From assembly GCF_011742875.1 (NCBI RefSeq), contig NZ_JAAQTL010000001.1, positions 2,542,001 through 2,606,000 on the forward strand: a DNA stretch of 64,000 nucleotides, written 5' to 3'. Below the pieces are notes generated by a model, which was not told where the DNA came from, made no database searches, and was given only the letters and a program-made list of their open reading frames with translations. This stretch comes from Luteibacter yeojuensis. Its GTDB lineage: Bacteria; Pseudomonadota; Gammaproteobacteria; Xanthomonadales; Rhodanobacteraceae. The position numbers and the translations under genes were made by a program. Shown piece by piece: positions 26,316 to 35,709 of the stretch. Position 1 is the first letter of the stretch; every line of letters begins with the position of its first letter.

Positions 26316-28616
26316 TCAATCGCTTATGACATTCCTCGGTTTCCCGGCCCGGATCTGCGCCTCGACGCAGGCCACCGAGGTCATGTTCACCACACGGCGG
26401 ACCGTGGCCTGCGGGGTGAGGATGTGCGCCGGCTTGGCCACGCCCATGAGGATCGGGCCGATCACCACGCCGTCGCAGAGCACGCGGACCATGTTGTAGG
26501 TCGTGTTGGCGGCGTCGAGGTTGGGGAACACGAAGACGTTGGCCTTACCTTCCAGGCGCGAGTTCGGGAAGATCCGCTCGCGCAATTCCGGGGTGAGCGC
26601 CACGTCGGCCTGCATCTCGCCCTCCACCTCGAGGCGCGGCGCGCGCTCGCGGATGAGTTGCAACGCCTCGCGCATCTTCCTGGCGCTGCGCGACTCGCGG
26701 CTGCCGAAGTTGGAATTGGACAGCAGCGCGATCTTCGGCTGGATGCCGAACAGCTTCAGGCGGATGGACGCCTGCAACGTCGCCTCGGCGATCTGCGCGG
26801 CGCTCGGGTCTTCCTGCACGTATGTGTCGAGGAAGAAGAACGTACCCTTCTCGGTCGCCACGGCCGCCATCGCGGAGGCTTCGGCGACGCCCTCGTCGAG
26901 GCCGATGATGTCGCAGATATAGCCGAGCTTGCTCTGGAAGTTGCCCACCAGGCCGCAGATCATCGCATCGGCTTCGCCGCGCTCCACCATCAGCGCCGCG
27001 ATCACCGTCGGACGCGAGCGGACCACCGCCTTCGCCGAGGCGGGCGTGACGCCGTTGCGCTCCATGATCGAGTGGTACAGGCGCCAGTAGTCCTCGAAGC
27101 GCGGGTCCGAATGGATGTTGCACATGTCGAAGTCCACGCCGGGCTTCAGGCGCAGGCCCGCCCGCGCGATGCGCTTCTCGATGACGTCGGGACGGCCGAC
27201 CAGGATGGGGCGCGCCAGTCCTTCGTCCACCACCGTCTGCACGGCGCGCAGCACGGTTTCTTCCTCGCCCTCGGCGTAGACCACGCGCTTGGGGTCGGCC
27301 TTGGCGCGGTCGAACACGGGCTTCATCAGGAGGCCGGTGCGGAACACGAAGCTGGTGAGCTTTTCGATGTATGCCGGGAAATCGGTGATCGGGCGCTCGG
27401 CCACGCCCGAATCCATCGCCGCCTGCGCGATCGCCGGCGGCAGCTGGATCAGGAGGCGCGGGTCGAAGGGCTGCGGGATGAGGTAATCGGGGCCGAAGCT
27501 CGGCGGCTTGGTGCCGTAGGCACGCGCGCTCACGTCCGACGACTCGCGGCGTGCCAGTTCGGCGATGGCATGCACGCAGGCCACCTTCATCGCTTCGTTG
27601 ATCACGGTGGCGCCGACATCCAGCGCACCGCGGAACAGATACGGGAAGCACAGCGCGTTGTTGACCTGGTTCGGGTAATCCGAACGGCCCGTCGCCATGA
27701 TGCAGTCCGGACGGACGGCCTTGGCGTCTTCCGGCAGGATTTCCGGGTTCGGATTCGCGAGCGCGAAGATGATCGGGCGCTCGGCCATGGTCGCGACCAT
27801 CTCCGGCTTGAGGATGCCGCCGGCGGAAAGACCGAGGAAAATATCCGCGCCCTCGACGATCTCGGCCAGCGTGCGCTTGTCGGTATCGCGCGCGTAGCGC
27901 TGCTTGTCCGGGTCGAGGTCGGTGCGGCCGGTGTGCAGCACGCCGTCGCGGTCGAAGGCGAGGATGTTCTCCTTGCGCATCCCCAGCGTCACCAGCATGT
28001 CCACGCAGGAAATGCCCGCCGCGCCCATGCCCGTCGTGGCGAGCTTCACGTCCTCGATCTTCTTGCCCGTGACGAGCAGGGCGTTGATCACCGCCGCGCC
28101 GACGATGATCGCGGTGCCGTGCTGGTCGTCGTGGAAGACGGGGATCTTCATCCGCTCGCGCAGCTTGCGCTCCACCACGAAGCATTCCGGCGCCTTGATG
28201 TCTTCGAGGTTGATGCCGCCGAAGGTCGGCTCGAGGCTCGCGATGATGTCGACCAGCTTGTCCGGATCGGTTTCGTCGATCTCGATGTCGAACACGTCGA
28301 TGCCGGCGAACTTCTGGAACAGCACGCCCTTGCCTTCCATGACCGGCTTGCCGGCCAGCGCGCCGATGTTGCCCAGGCCGAGCACGGCCGTGCCGTTGGA
28401 GATCACGGCCACGAGGTTCGACCGCGCGGTGAGTTCGGCGGCCTGGCCGGGATCCGCCACGATCGCGTCGCATGCGGCGGCGACGCCGGGCGAGTACGCC
28501 AGCGACAAGTCGCGCTGGGTGAGCAGCGACGTGGTCGGCGTGACCTTGATCTTTCCCGGACGGGGAAGGCGGTGGTATTCGAGAGCGGCTTGCCTCAGTT
28601 CCTCGGAGATGGCCAT
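26316..28616 (-). CDS. maeB: NADP-dependent malic enzyme with phosphotransacetylase-like C-terminus
   Basis: The 766-residue MaeB-type enzyme decarboxylates malate to pyruvate. The N-terminal malic domain includes [15 protein letters not shown] and the metal-binding [15 protein letters not shown]. The NADP domain follows, with [16 protein letters not shown]. From about 430 to the end is a PTA-like regulatory domain ([37 protein letters not shown]). ATG at 28616 gives [15 protein letters not shown], the normal start. It neighbours aceE, fitting pyruvate supply, with separate transcription likely because of the REP-like element between them. Confidence 0.97.
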   Translation of the reverse strand: MAISEELRQAALEYHRLPRPGKIKVTPTTSLLTQRDLSLAYSPGVAAACDAIVADPGQAAELTARSNLVAVISNGTAVLGLGNIGALAGKPVMEGKGVLFQKFAGIDVFDIEIDETDPDKLVDIIASLEPTFGGINLEDIKAPECFVVERKLRERMKIPVFHDDQHGTAIIVGAAVINALLVTGKKIEDVKLATTGMGAAGISCVDMLVTLGMRKENILAFDRDGVLHTGRTDLDPDKQRYARDTDKRTLAEIVEGADIFLGLSAGGILKPEMVATMAERPIIFALANPNPEILPEDAKAVRPDCIMATGRSDYPNQVNNALCFPYLFRGALDVGATVINEAMKVACVHAIAELARRESSDVSARAYGTKPPSFGPDYLIPQPFDPRLLIQLPPAIAQAAMDSGVAERPITDFPAYIEKLTSFVFRTGLLMKPVFDRAKADPKRVVYAEGEEETVLRAVQTVVDEGLARPILVGRPDVIEKRIARAGLRLKPGVDFDMCNIHSDPRFEDYWRLYHSIMERNGVTPASAKAVVRSRPTVIAALMVERGEADAMICGLVGNFQSKLGYICDIIGLDEGVAEASAMAAVATEKGTFFFLDTYVQEDPSAAQIAEATLQASIRLKLFGIQPKIALLSNSNFGSRESRSARKMREALQLIRERAPRLEVEGEMQADVALTPELRERIFPNSRLEGKANVFVFPNLDAANTTYNMVRVLCDGVVIGPILMGVAKPAHILTPQATVRRVVNMTSVACVEAQIRAGKPRNVISD

Positions 28617-28945
28617 GGGATCCTGTGGGACGTAACGGGTCGGGAAGGCGTTCGCCAGCCCCGCGGGGGCGCGCAACGCAAGCGGGCATGGTAGCACCGG
28701 CGGACGCGGCCGCCGCCGTCCTCACTGTGTGGCAATACGACAAGCAGTGATATGGATGCCGACCTATCAGCGCGATGCATACCTGCGTTGCGTACCGTGC
28801 GTGACCGTACGTCCGGCGCGTCGACCAGGACGACAGACGACCGGACCCCAAGAATCCGCCTACAGATTTTGCCGGGACTGCGGGGGTTTCATGCCTTTAC
28901 CCGACATGACGCCGGGTACTCCTCCACCCAAGGAAAGGATTCGAC
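28617..28945. other. Gene-free divergent region between maeB and a metalloprotease gene
   Basis: About 330 bases hold the promoters of both divergent genes. No RNA gene or repeat is visible. A short imperfect inverted pair (CGTAC ... GTACG) occurs near 28797-28817. An AAGGAAAGG Shine-Dalgarno lies at 28930-28938 ahead of the protease start. Confidence 0.6.
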
Positions 28946-30955
28946 ATGCCCACCCCGCATCCCCTGCTTTACACCCTCCCGGGCGTCCTCTTGCTCGCAT
29001 CGTCCCCGGCGCGGGCCGACCAGGCGCTCTGGCGCGACGCGCCGGCGATCCCGGCGGACCCATCGGCCCGAGGCTCCGATCTGCCCGCATCCGCTCGCCG
29101 GGTCGTCCTCGTCGGCGACGCGTTCGAGGCCGTCGCAAAGCGCATGCGCAAGAGTGCGACGCCATCGTCCATCGAGCTGCCTCTGCCCTCCGGGGGCACC
29201 AGCGAATTCAGACTGGAATCCTCGGGCGTGCTTCCCCCCGGCCTGGCCGCCCGCTATCCCGAACTGAAGAGCATGAAGGGCGAGGACGCCGAGGGCCGCC
29301 ACGTGCGCATCGATATCGGGCCTAACGGCATCAGCGCGGCGGTCACCGACGCCGGCGGCGACTGGCTGCTGCGCCCCGAGACCCCCGAGGCCTCCAAGGC
29401 CCGCTCCGTCGACCGGCGCCACGCCGTGTTCCGGCGCGCCGCGGCCCGCAAGAGGCCCTACCGCGAAGAACCGGGCCCCCACGACGCGGCTGCCCGGCCA
29501 GGCGAGCAGCGGTCCGCCGCGGGCCCGGCGATGTCGACGGTGCGCCGTACCTTTCGCATCGCCCTGACGGCCACGCCGTCCTATACGCAAAGCCAGGGCG
29601 GAACGCGGGCGCAGACGCTTCAGTCCATGGCGGCGACGATCAATCGCGTCAACCGCATCTTCGAGAGGGATTTCGGTGTGCACCTGGTTCTGGCGGAAGA
29701 CAGCGACAAGCTCATCTTCACGAAGGAAGGCCCCGATCCCTTCGGCGATCTCACGACCGACGACCGGTTCTACGACGCGAAGCTCGTCGAACGCAACGTC
29801 GAGGTCGTCGCGCAAGTCCTCGCCGACGATGCCTTCGACATCGGTCACGCGCTGGATGCGCGGCAAGACGCTGGGTTGGTCGGTGAGATAGGCAATACCT
29901 GCATGCGATGGACGGGCAAGCCGGAAGACCGCGCGCGCTCCAAGGCGGCGGGGATGACCGGCAGCACGCGACCGTTCGGAGACCCTTTCCACGTCGATTT
30001 CGTCGCTCACGAACTGGGACACCAGTTCGGCGCCCACCATACGTTCAACGGCTGCGGCCGCTTTTCGGAGTCATCGGGCGTGGAACTCGAACCCGGGAGC
30101 GGATCGACGGTGATGGGTTATGCGGGGCTGTGCTATGGACACAACCTGCAAGATAACGCCGACGACTATTTCCACGGCGCGAGCATCCAGGAAGTCGCGG
30201 CCTGGCTCTCCGGCGAGGGCGGCGCCTGTGCCGCGAGCGAGGCCAACCGGTCCCGCGCGCCGTGGCTCGATACCGAAGGATGGCGGCAACCCATGCTCGT
30301 CCCCGCCCACACACCGTTCCGACTGTCCGGCATCGCACGGTTCGCGGCTCCCGGTGCGAAGCCGAGCTATACGTTCGAGCAGATGGATCCTGGCAAGCCC
30401 CAGGACGAGACGACGCTGAGCGATCGCGGCACCGGCCCGCTCTTCCGTTCCCGCAAGCCCAATGCACAGGGCGAGCAGACGTTTCCTGCCATGCCGGTCC
30501 TCCTGGGCGACGAGAAGCTCGGTCTCGGCGACGCGTTACCCACGAGGCATCGCGACCTGCGCTTCCGCATGACGGTGCGCGACGAGCGCGAGGACCGGCC
30601 GTCCCCGGTGGTTTCCGCCGAGCGTGTCGTGACGGTGATCGACACGGGGCGCCCCTTCGCGATCACCGCGCCGAACGCTTCCGCCATCCTGCAACGCGGC
30701 AAGCGGCGGGTCGTGCGCTGGAACGTCGCCGGCACGGTAAAAGCGCCCATCGCCTGCCGGTCCGTACGCATCGACCTCTCGGTGGACGGCGGCCGCACGT
30801 TCCTGGAAACGCCGCTGGCATCCGCCGCACCCAATCAGGGACGCGCCACCGTCGAGATACCGGCCGGCATCGATGCGTCGCAGGCAGCGAGGCTGCGGGT
30901 CGCCTGCGCCGACGGTCGATTCTTCGCGCTCTCGCCGTCGATACGGGTGCGCTGA
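28946..30955 (+). CDS. Secreted metzincin zinc protease (reprolysin-like M12B)
   Basis: The 669-residue product has a signal peptide ending near SSPARA. The catalytic zinc site is HELGHQFGAHH with H355, E356, H359 and H365, and a Met-turn VMGYAG follows about 30 residues later. This is the HExxHxxGxxH metzincin pattern of bacterial reprolysin-like proteases. A propeptide probably covers residues 25 to about 190, and Ig-like beta domains fill the C-terminus. It is a natural candidate substrate for the T2SS in this window (inference). Confidence 0.88.
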   Translation: MPTPHPLLYTLPGVLLLASSPARADQALWRDAPAIPADPSARGSDLPASARRVVLVGDAFEAVAKRMRKSATPSSIELPLPSGGTSEFRLESSGVLPPGLAARYPELKSMKGEDAEGRHVRIDIGPNGISAAVTDAGGDWLLRPETPEASKARSVDRRHAVFRRAAARKRPYREEPGPHDAAARPGEQRSAAGPAMSTVRRTFRIALTATPSYTQSQGGTRAQTLQSMAATINRVNRIFERDFGVHLVLAEDSDKLIFTKEGPDPFGDLTTDDRFYDAKLVERNVEVVAQVLADDAFDIGHALDARQDAGLVGEIGNTCMRWTGKPEDRARSKAAGMTGSTRPFGDPFHVDFVAHELGHQFGAHHTFNGCGRFSESSGVELEPGSGSTVMGYAGLCYGHNLQDNADDYFHGASIQEVAAWLSGEGGACAASEANRSRAPWLDTEGWRQPMLVPAHTPFRLSGIARFAAPGAKPSYTFEQMDPGKPQDETTLSDRGTGPLFRSRKPNAQGEQTFPAMPVLLGDEKLGLGDALPTRHRDLRFRMTVRDEREDRPSPVVSAERVVTVIDTGRPFAITAPNASAILQRGKRRVVRWNVAGTVKAPIACRSVRIDLSVDGGRTFLETPLASAAPNQGRATVEIPAGIDASQAARLRVACADGRFFALSPSIRVR

Positions 30956-30964
30956 GGACCGTTC

Positions 30965-32245
30965 CTACAGGCCGAGGGAGATTTCCTCGGCCTCCACGCC
31001 CGCCATGTGGATGTGGTTCACGAACAGCGAGAAAGCCAGTTTTCCCGCCAGGCCGTGCACGTGCTGCATCCATGGCGGCAGGTAGCGCGGCAGCGCGATA
31101 TCGCCGCTTTCGAAGTGCGCCTCCAGGCTCATCACGTCGTGCAGCGCGAGCTTGCCCGCGAACAGGTTGCGCAGCAGGTCCAGCCGGCGCTGGCGCAGCG
31201 CCCAGCGGAAGAACGTGTGCACGGCCAGGAGGCCGCTCAGGTAGACGTTGTCCTTCGCGAACGCCGAACCGCCGGTCAGCGGTACGCCGCGAAACACGCG
31301 CTGCGCCGAATGGAAGCTGTCGGGCACGTTCTGGCCGCAATCGCGGAAGTAACGGAACACCTCGACGAAATCCGCGCCGTTGAGCGCCATGTCGATCGCC
31401 AGGATGCGCAGGCTGATGCGCTTCAGCCGGGAGATGTCGATGGCCCCGGACATCAGTTCCGCGAATACCGCGAGTCCTTCCTGCGTCGCGGTGACCCGGG
31501 GCGACGTGCGCGCCAGCGAAGCCAGCACCGGCTGCTCGCGGCCGTTGAGCGCCGTGAGCGAATGGACGAAGGCCTCGTGCGCCAGGAGCTGGTGGCGGTC
31601 GTATTCGGTGAAACGCACGCCGCCGCGCAGGCGGATACGCGTGGCGCCCGCCGCGGCCTTCGCCGTGAGCTCCGGGTCGACCTCGACCGAGATCGTTCCC
31701 GGTGCGAAGAACGCGTCGAGCCGTTCGGCCATGTCGCGGCGCAGTTCCTCCGCCGGGATGTTGCCCATGGCGTCCTCGGTCTCGAGGTCGGCGCCCAGTT
31801 CGTTGGCGAGGTTCACGAAGTAGCGCGCGGCATCGAGGTTGCTGCGGTTGCTGCCGGGAATGGCGTCACCGGGCTTCCCGTAGAGCAGCACGGACGTCTC
31901 GGTGACCCGCTCGGTGCCGGCCGCATGGAGCATGTCCGCCGCGATCCGCCACGACTCGGCGGTGCGCCGGAGGTAGTCCGCGATCGGATGGTCTTCGTCG
32001 GCCTCCGCCTCGATGGCCTCCAGCTCGGCCCGGGTCTCGTCCAGCATGGGCGGACGGTAGCGAATATCGGGGATCGACACGCATCCTGCGGCGAACTCCT
32101 CGATCAGGCGCTCTTCCACCGAAGCGGGCCAGGACACCGTGGGGAGGATGCGGATGGTGCCGGCGGCGGCGAGGAGACGCTGGTCGAGCGCCGCGTAGCG
32201 CCGCATCTCGGGCGACAGGTGGTGCGGAGCGGCCTGGGCATGCAT
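30965..32245 (-). CDS. DUF1704 / flavohemoglobin-expression-modulating QEGLA-motif protein, putative metallopeptidase
   Basis: The 426-residue product belongs to the DUF1704 family, whose eukaryotic relatives (MATCAP) are tubulin carboxypeptidases. The probable zinc site H223-E224-AFV-H228 (HExxxH) is present and the QEGLA motif lies at 255-259, with E256 the likely third ligand. The bacterial substrate is unknown. It lies upstream of, and on the opposite side from, the protease gene and runs toward it with 9 bases between stops. ATG at 32245 gives the best N-terminus. Confidence 0.85.
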   Translation of the reverse strand: MHAQAAPHHLSPEMRRYAALDQRLLAAAGTIRILPTVSWPASVEERLIEEFAAGCVSIPDIRYRPPMLDETRAELEAIEAEADEDHPIADYLRRTAESWRIAADMLHAAGTERVTETSVLLYGKPGDAIPGSNRSNLDAARYFVNLANELGADLETEDAMGNIPAEELRRDMAERLDAFFAPGTISVEVDPELTAKAAAGATRIRLRGGVRFTEYDRHQLLAHEAFVHSLTALNGREQPVLASLARTSPRVTATQEGLAVFAELMSGAIDISRLKRISLRILAIDMALNGADFVEVFRYFRDCGQNVPDSFHSAQRVFRGVPLTGGSAFAKDNVYLSGLLAVHTFFRWALRQRRLDLLRNLFAGKLALHDVMSLEAHFESGDIALPRYLPPWMQHVHGLAGKLAFSLFVNHIHMAGVEAEEISLGL

Positions 32246-32256
32246 GGTTGCGAAGT

Positions 32257-32272
32257 ATAGCGGCTCCCACAA
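32257..32272. repeat. Single arm of the REP-like family
   Basis: TATAGCGGCTCCCACA matches the right arm of the palindromic elements. No inverted partner is seen nearby. It lies in the 34-base gap between the ferredoxin-NADP reductase stop and the DUF1704 start. Confidence 0.6.
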
Positions 32273-32279
32273 AAACGGA

Positions 32280-33026
32280 TTATCGGGAGCTGATGTACTT
32301 CTCGCGACGGATGTGCTGGACCGGCAGGCCATGCTCCTTCAATGCCGAAAACGCGGCATCGACCATGTTCGGGTTGCCGCAGAGGTAGGCGATGTCCGTC
32401 TCGCCGTTCGGCTCCAGCTCGGCCAGCATGTCCTGCACGTAGCCCAGCCGGTCGTGCGGACGCGGATGGGGCCGCGCCCCGCGGGACAGGCAGGGATGGA
32501 ACGTGAAGCCTTCATGGGTTCGGGCGAAGGCCTCGAACTCCTCGCCGTAGAGCAGCTCGCCCTCGTTGCGGGCGCCGTACAGGAGCACGAACCGGCAGCC
32601 GCGCGAGGCCATGAGGGCCTCGATCTGCGGCAGCATGGCCCGGTACGGCGTGACGCCCGTGCCCGTGGCGATGAGGATGTAACGCTGGTTCCGGTCCCCT
32701 TCCATCAGGCAGAACCGGCCATACGGCCCGCTGGCATCCACCGTGCCGCCGTGCTCCAGGCCGCCCAGCAGGGCCGTCGCGGCGCCGCCGTCGACGTAGC
32801 TCACGGCGATCTCGATCCGCTGCGCGGGGCTGCTCCCATCGCCCACCGTGGCCACCGAATAGCTGCGCTTGGTCGGCTTGCCGTCGTCGTAGTGGAAGTG
32901 GATCTGGAGGAACTGGCCCGGCACGAAGGCGAGCGGCTGGCCATCCACCCGCTCGAAGGAGAGGTGGCGCACCGTCGGGGCCAGCATGAAGCTGTCGACG
33001 AGGCGGAGCGGGAACTGTTCGGCCAT
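32280..33026 (-). CDS. fpr: Ferredoxin-NADP reductase
   Basis: The 248-residue FAD enzyme shuttles electrons between NADPH and ferredoxin or flavodoxin. The FAD-binding RSYSVAT motif is at 54-60, the NADP loop GTGVTPYRAML at 122-132, and LCGNPNMVDA lies near the C-terminus. The shortened last residues (YISSR) suit the bacterial type. ATG at 33026 is the first codon giving the normal start. It is divergent from yadG. Confidence 0.92.
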   Translation of the reverse strand: MAEQFPLRLVDSFMLAPTVRHLSFERVDGQPLAFVPGQFLQIHFHYDDGKPTKRSYSVATVGDGSSPAQRIEIAVSYVDGGAATALLGGLEHGGTVDASGPYGRFCLMEGDRNQRYILIATGTGVTPYRAMLPQIEALMASRGCRFVLLYGARNEGELLYGEEFEAFARTHEGFTFHPCLSRGARPHPRPHDRLGYVQDMLAELEPNGETDIAYLCGNPNMVDAAFSALKEHGLPVQHIRREKYISSR

Positions 33027-33075
33027 GGAAAGTCTCTGTTGACGCCGGGGAACAAAGCAGCCCGGCAAAGCCCGG

Positions 33076-33081
33076 TATAAT
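33076..33081 (+). promoter_or_regulatory. Candidate -10 element of yadG
   Basis: A perfect TATAAT lies 28 bases before the yadG ATG in an otherwise GC-rich divergent gap. No good -35 hexamer occurs at 16-18 bases, so the promoter would rely on activation or an unusual -35. Confidence 0.4.
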
Positions 33082-33108
33082 AGGCGGCTTGTCATTCCGG
33101 CGCAGCCC

Positions 33109-34041
33109 ATGACCACTCCCGCATTACACGTCAACGATTTACGGAAGACCTACGGCAACGGCGTGGAGGCCCTGAAGGGCATCTCCCTGACCGTGCAGCC
33201 GGGGGATTTCTTCGCCCTGCTCGGCCCGAACGGTGCCGGTAAATCCACCCTCATCGGCATCCTCTCCTCCCTCGTCAACGCCACTTCGGGCGACGCCGAG
33301 GTGTTCGGGGTGTCCATCCACAAGCATCGCAGCGAGGCGATGCGGCTGATCGGCCTGGTCCCCCAGGAGATCAACTTCAACCAGTTCGAAAAACCTTTCG
33401 ACATCTGCGTGAACCAGGCCGGCTTCTACGGCATCGGGCGCGCGGAAGCCTCCGTGCGCGCCGAAAAGTACCTCAAGGAACTCCGGCTCTGGGACAAGGC
33501 GCACCACCAGGCGCGCATGCTCTCCGGCGGCATGAAGCGGCGCCTGATGATCGCCCGCGCGATGATGAACGAGCCGAAGCTGCTCATCCTCGACGAGCCC
33601 ACCGCCGGCGTGGACATCGAGATCCGCCGGTCCATGTGGCAGTTCGTCAGCGGCATCAACGCCGCCGGCACGACGGTGATCCTGACCACGCATTACCTCG
33701 AGGAAGCCGAACAGCTCTGTCGCAACATCGCCATCATCGACCAGGGCCGCATCGTGCAGAACACCACGATGAAGAGCCTGCTCGCCACGCTCGACGTCGA
33801 AACCTTCGTGCTCGACGTCTCCGCCGTGCCGGAGATGCTGCCCAACCTGGCCGGCGTCACGCTGCGCAGGCTCGACGACCACACCATCGAAGCCGAAATG
33901 TCCCGCGCGCACGACCTCAACTCCCTGTTCGCCGCCCTGTCCACGCATGGCGTCACCGTCACATCCATGCGCAACAAGGCCAACCGACTCGAGGAACTCT
34001 TCGTGCGGCTGGTCGAACACGGCCGGGAGAACGCGGCATGA
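33109..34041 (+). CDS. yadG: ABC transporter ATP-binding protein
   Basis: The 310-residue ATPase has Walker A GPNGAGKST at 39-47, signature LSGGM at 138-142, and Walker B LLILDEP at 158-164. Length and sequence follow E. coli YadG (308 residues). The partner permease gene begins inside its stop codon (ATGA overlap). Together they form an ABC-2-type exporter of unknown substrate at the inner membrane. Confidence 0.95.
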   Translation: MTTPALHVNDLRKTYGNGVEALKGISLTVQPGDFFALLGPNGAGKSTLIGILSSLVNATSGDAEVFGVSIHKHRSEAMRLIGLVPQEINFNQFEKPFDICVNQAGFYGIGRAEASVRAEKYLKELRLWDKAHHQARMLSGGMKRRLMIARAMMNEPKLLILDEPTAGVDIEIRRSMWQFVSGINAAGTTVILTTHYLEEAEQLCRNIAIIDQGRIVQNTTMKSLLATLDVETFVLDVSAVPEMLPNLAGVTLRRLDDHTIEAEMSRAHDLNSLFAALSTHGVTVTSMRNKANRLEELFVRLVEHGRENAA

Positions 34042-34811
34042 GCGGCTCCACCCACCTGGTCGCCCTGGGCACCATCGTCCGCCGCGAGATCATGCGCATC
34101 ATGCGCATCTGGACGCAGACGCTGATCCCGCCCGCCATCACGATGACGCTGTACTTCGTCATCTTCGGCAAGCTCATCGGCAGCCGCATCGGCACGATGC
34201 ACGGCTTCACGTACATGCAATACATCGTGCCGGGGCTCGTGATGATGAGCATCATCACGAACAGTTACGGCAACATCTCCTCGTCCTTCTTCGGCGCGAA
34301 GTTCGGCCGTTTCGTCGAGGAGATGCTGGTGTCCCCGATGCCCAACTGGGTGATCCTGCTGGGCTACGTCACCGGCGCGGTGGCCCGCGGCGTGATCGTC
34401 GGCGCCCTGGTGCTCGTCATCGCGCTGTTCTTCACCGACCTGCACGTGGCCCATCCCATCGTCACCTTCCTTTCGGTGGTGCTGGGCGCCTCGGTGTTCT
34501 CGCTGGCCGGCTTCGTCAATGCGGTGTTCGCGAAGAAGTTCGACGACATCGCCCTGGTCCCCACCTTCGTGCTCACCCCGCTGACCTACCTCGGCGGCGT
34601 GTTCTACTCGGTGGACCTGCTGGGCGAGCCATGGCACACCATCTCGCTGGCCAATCCCATCCTGTACATGGTGAACGCCTTCCGTTTCGGCGTGCTGGGC
34701 GTGAGCGACGTGCCCATCGTCACCGCCTTCGTGGTGATGCTGGTGTTCGTCGCCGGCCTGACCGCCGTGGCCCTGCGCCTTCTCACCCGTGGCGTGGGCC
34801 TGCGCTCCTAA
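34038..34811 (+). CDS. yadH: ABC-2 type permease
   Basis: The 257-residue product has about six membrane helices and the ABC-2 signature region PLTYLGGVFYSVDLLGEPW near 190. It matches YadH in length (256) and pairs with YadG by a 4-base overlap, which implies translational coupling. Substrate unknown. Confidence 0.94.
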   Translation: MSGSTHLVALGTIVRREIMRIMRIWTQTLIPPAITMTLYFVIFGKLIGSRIGTMHGFTYMQYIVPGLVMMSIITNSYGNISSSFFGAKFGRFVEEMLVSPMPNWVILLGYVTGAVARGVIVGALVLVIALFFTDLHVAHPIVTFLSVVLGASVFSLAGFVNAVFAKKFDDIALVPTFVLTPLTYLGGVFYSVDLLGEPWHTISLANPILYMVNAFRFGVLGVSDVPIVTAFVVMLVFVAGLTAVALRLLTRGVGLRS

Positions 34812-34815
34812 GGCG

Positions 34816-35535
34816 ATGCGGGTCAACAAGTACATCAGCGAGGCAGGCCTCTGCTCGCGGCGCGAAGCCGACGACCTCCTGGTCGCCGGCCGCGTCACCA
34901 TCAACGACGTCGTCGTCGGCATGGGCGCGAAGGCGCTCGAAGGCGATGTCGTCAAGGTCGATGGCGAGGTCGTCGTCGCCCGCACCCTCATCGCCAGCCC
35001 GGCGAAGAGTCGCGGCGTGTACATCGCGCTGAACAAGCCGGTGGGCATCACCTGCACCACCGACACCACGGTGGACGGCAACATCGTCGACTTCGTCGAC
35101 CATCCGCAGCGCATCTTTCCCATCGGCCGTCTCGACAAGGATTCGGAAGGCCTGATCCTGCTCACCAGCAACGGCGACATCGTCAACGAGATCCTGCGCG
35201 CCGAGAACCACCACGAGAAGGAATACCTCGTGGCGGTGAACAAACCGGTGACCGACGAGTTCCTCGCCGGCATGGCACGCGGCGTGCGTGTGCACGGACA
35301 GATGACGCGGCCGTGCAAGGTGCGCCGCATCGCGAAGTTCGGCTTCGCGATCATCCTCACCCAGGGCCTCAACCGGCAGATCCGCCTGATGGCCGCGGCC
35401 TTCGGGTACCGCGTAACCCAGCTGCGCCGCGTGCGCATCGTCAACGTGAAGCTCGGACACCTGAAAGTCGGCCAGTGGCGCAACCTGACCGAAGCGGAAC
35501 TCAAGGGGCTCTTGCCCGGCCGTAGCCACTGGTAA
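34816..35535 (+). CDS. rluF: 23S rRNA pseudouridine synthase, RluF-like
   Basis: The 239-residue protein has an N-terminal S4 RNA-binding domain (MRVNKYISEAGLCSRREADD) and an RsuA-type catalytic domain with D107 in GRLDKDSEG. The LTQGLNRQIRLMAAAFGYRV stretch is RluF-like; E. coli RluF modifies U2604. It is shorter than E. coli RluF (290), lacking the extended tail. It begins 4 bases after yadH, so the three genes are probably one transcript. Confidence 0.85.
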   Translation: MRVNKYISEAGLCSRREADDLLVAGRVTINDVVVGMGAKALEGDVVKVDGEVVVARTLIASPAKSRGVYIALNKPVGITCTTDTTVDGNIVDFVDHPQRIFPIGRLDKDSEGLILLTSNGDIVNEILRAENHHEKEYLVAVNKPVTDEFLAGMARGVRVHGQMTRPCKVRRIAKFGFAIILTQGLNRQIRLMAAAFGYRVTQLRRVRIVNVKLGHLKVGQWRNLTEAELKGLLPGRSHW

Positions 35536-35709
35536 GTTTCCCCCTACAGACATCCTGATTTTTACGCACTCGCAGCACAGGATGCGCTGACAGCGCCGCC
35601 CGCTCGCGTGCGCTCTAATGAGCAGAGTCGTGGAATCCCCGCCCGCGGCTGCCGGGACATCCCCACGTCGTCCCGACGTTGCCCCAGCCCCACAAGGACA
35701 TCCCCCGAC

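Noticed and set aside
26424..28694. Plus-strand frame of 756 codons opposite maeB
   Set aside because: Artefact of GC-rich codon usage; maeB is intact on the other strand.
33039..33081. TTGACG with TATAAT as a yadG promoter pair
   Set aside because: The boxes are 31 bases apart. Only the -10 element is kept, with low confidence.
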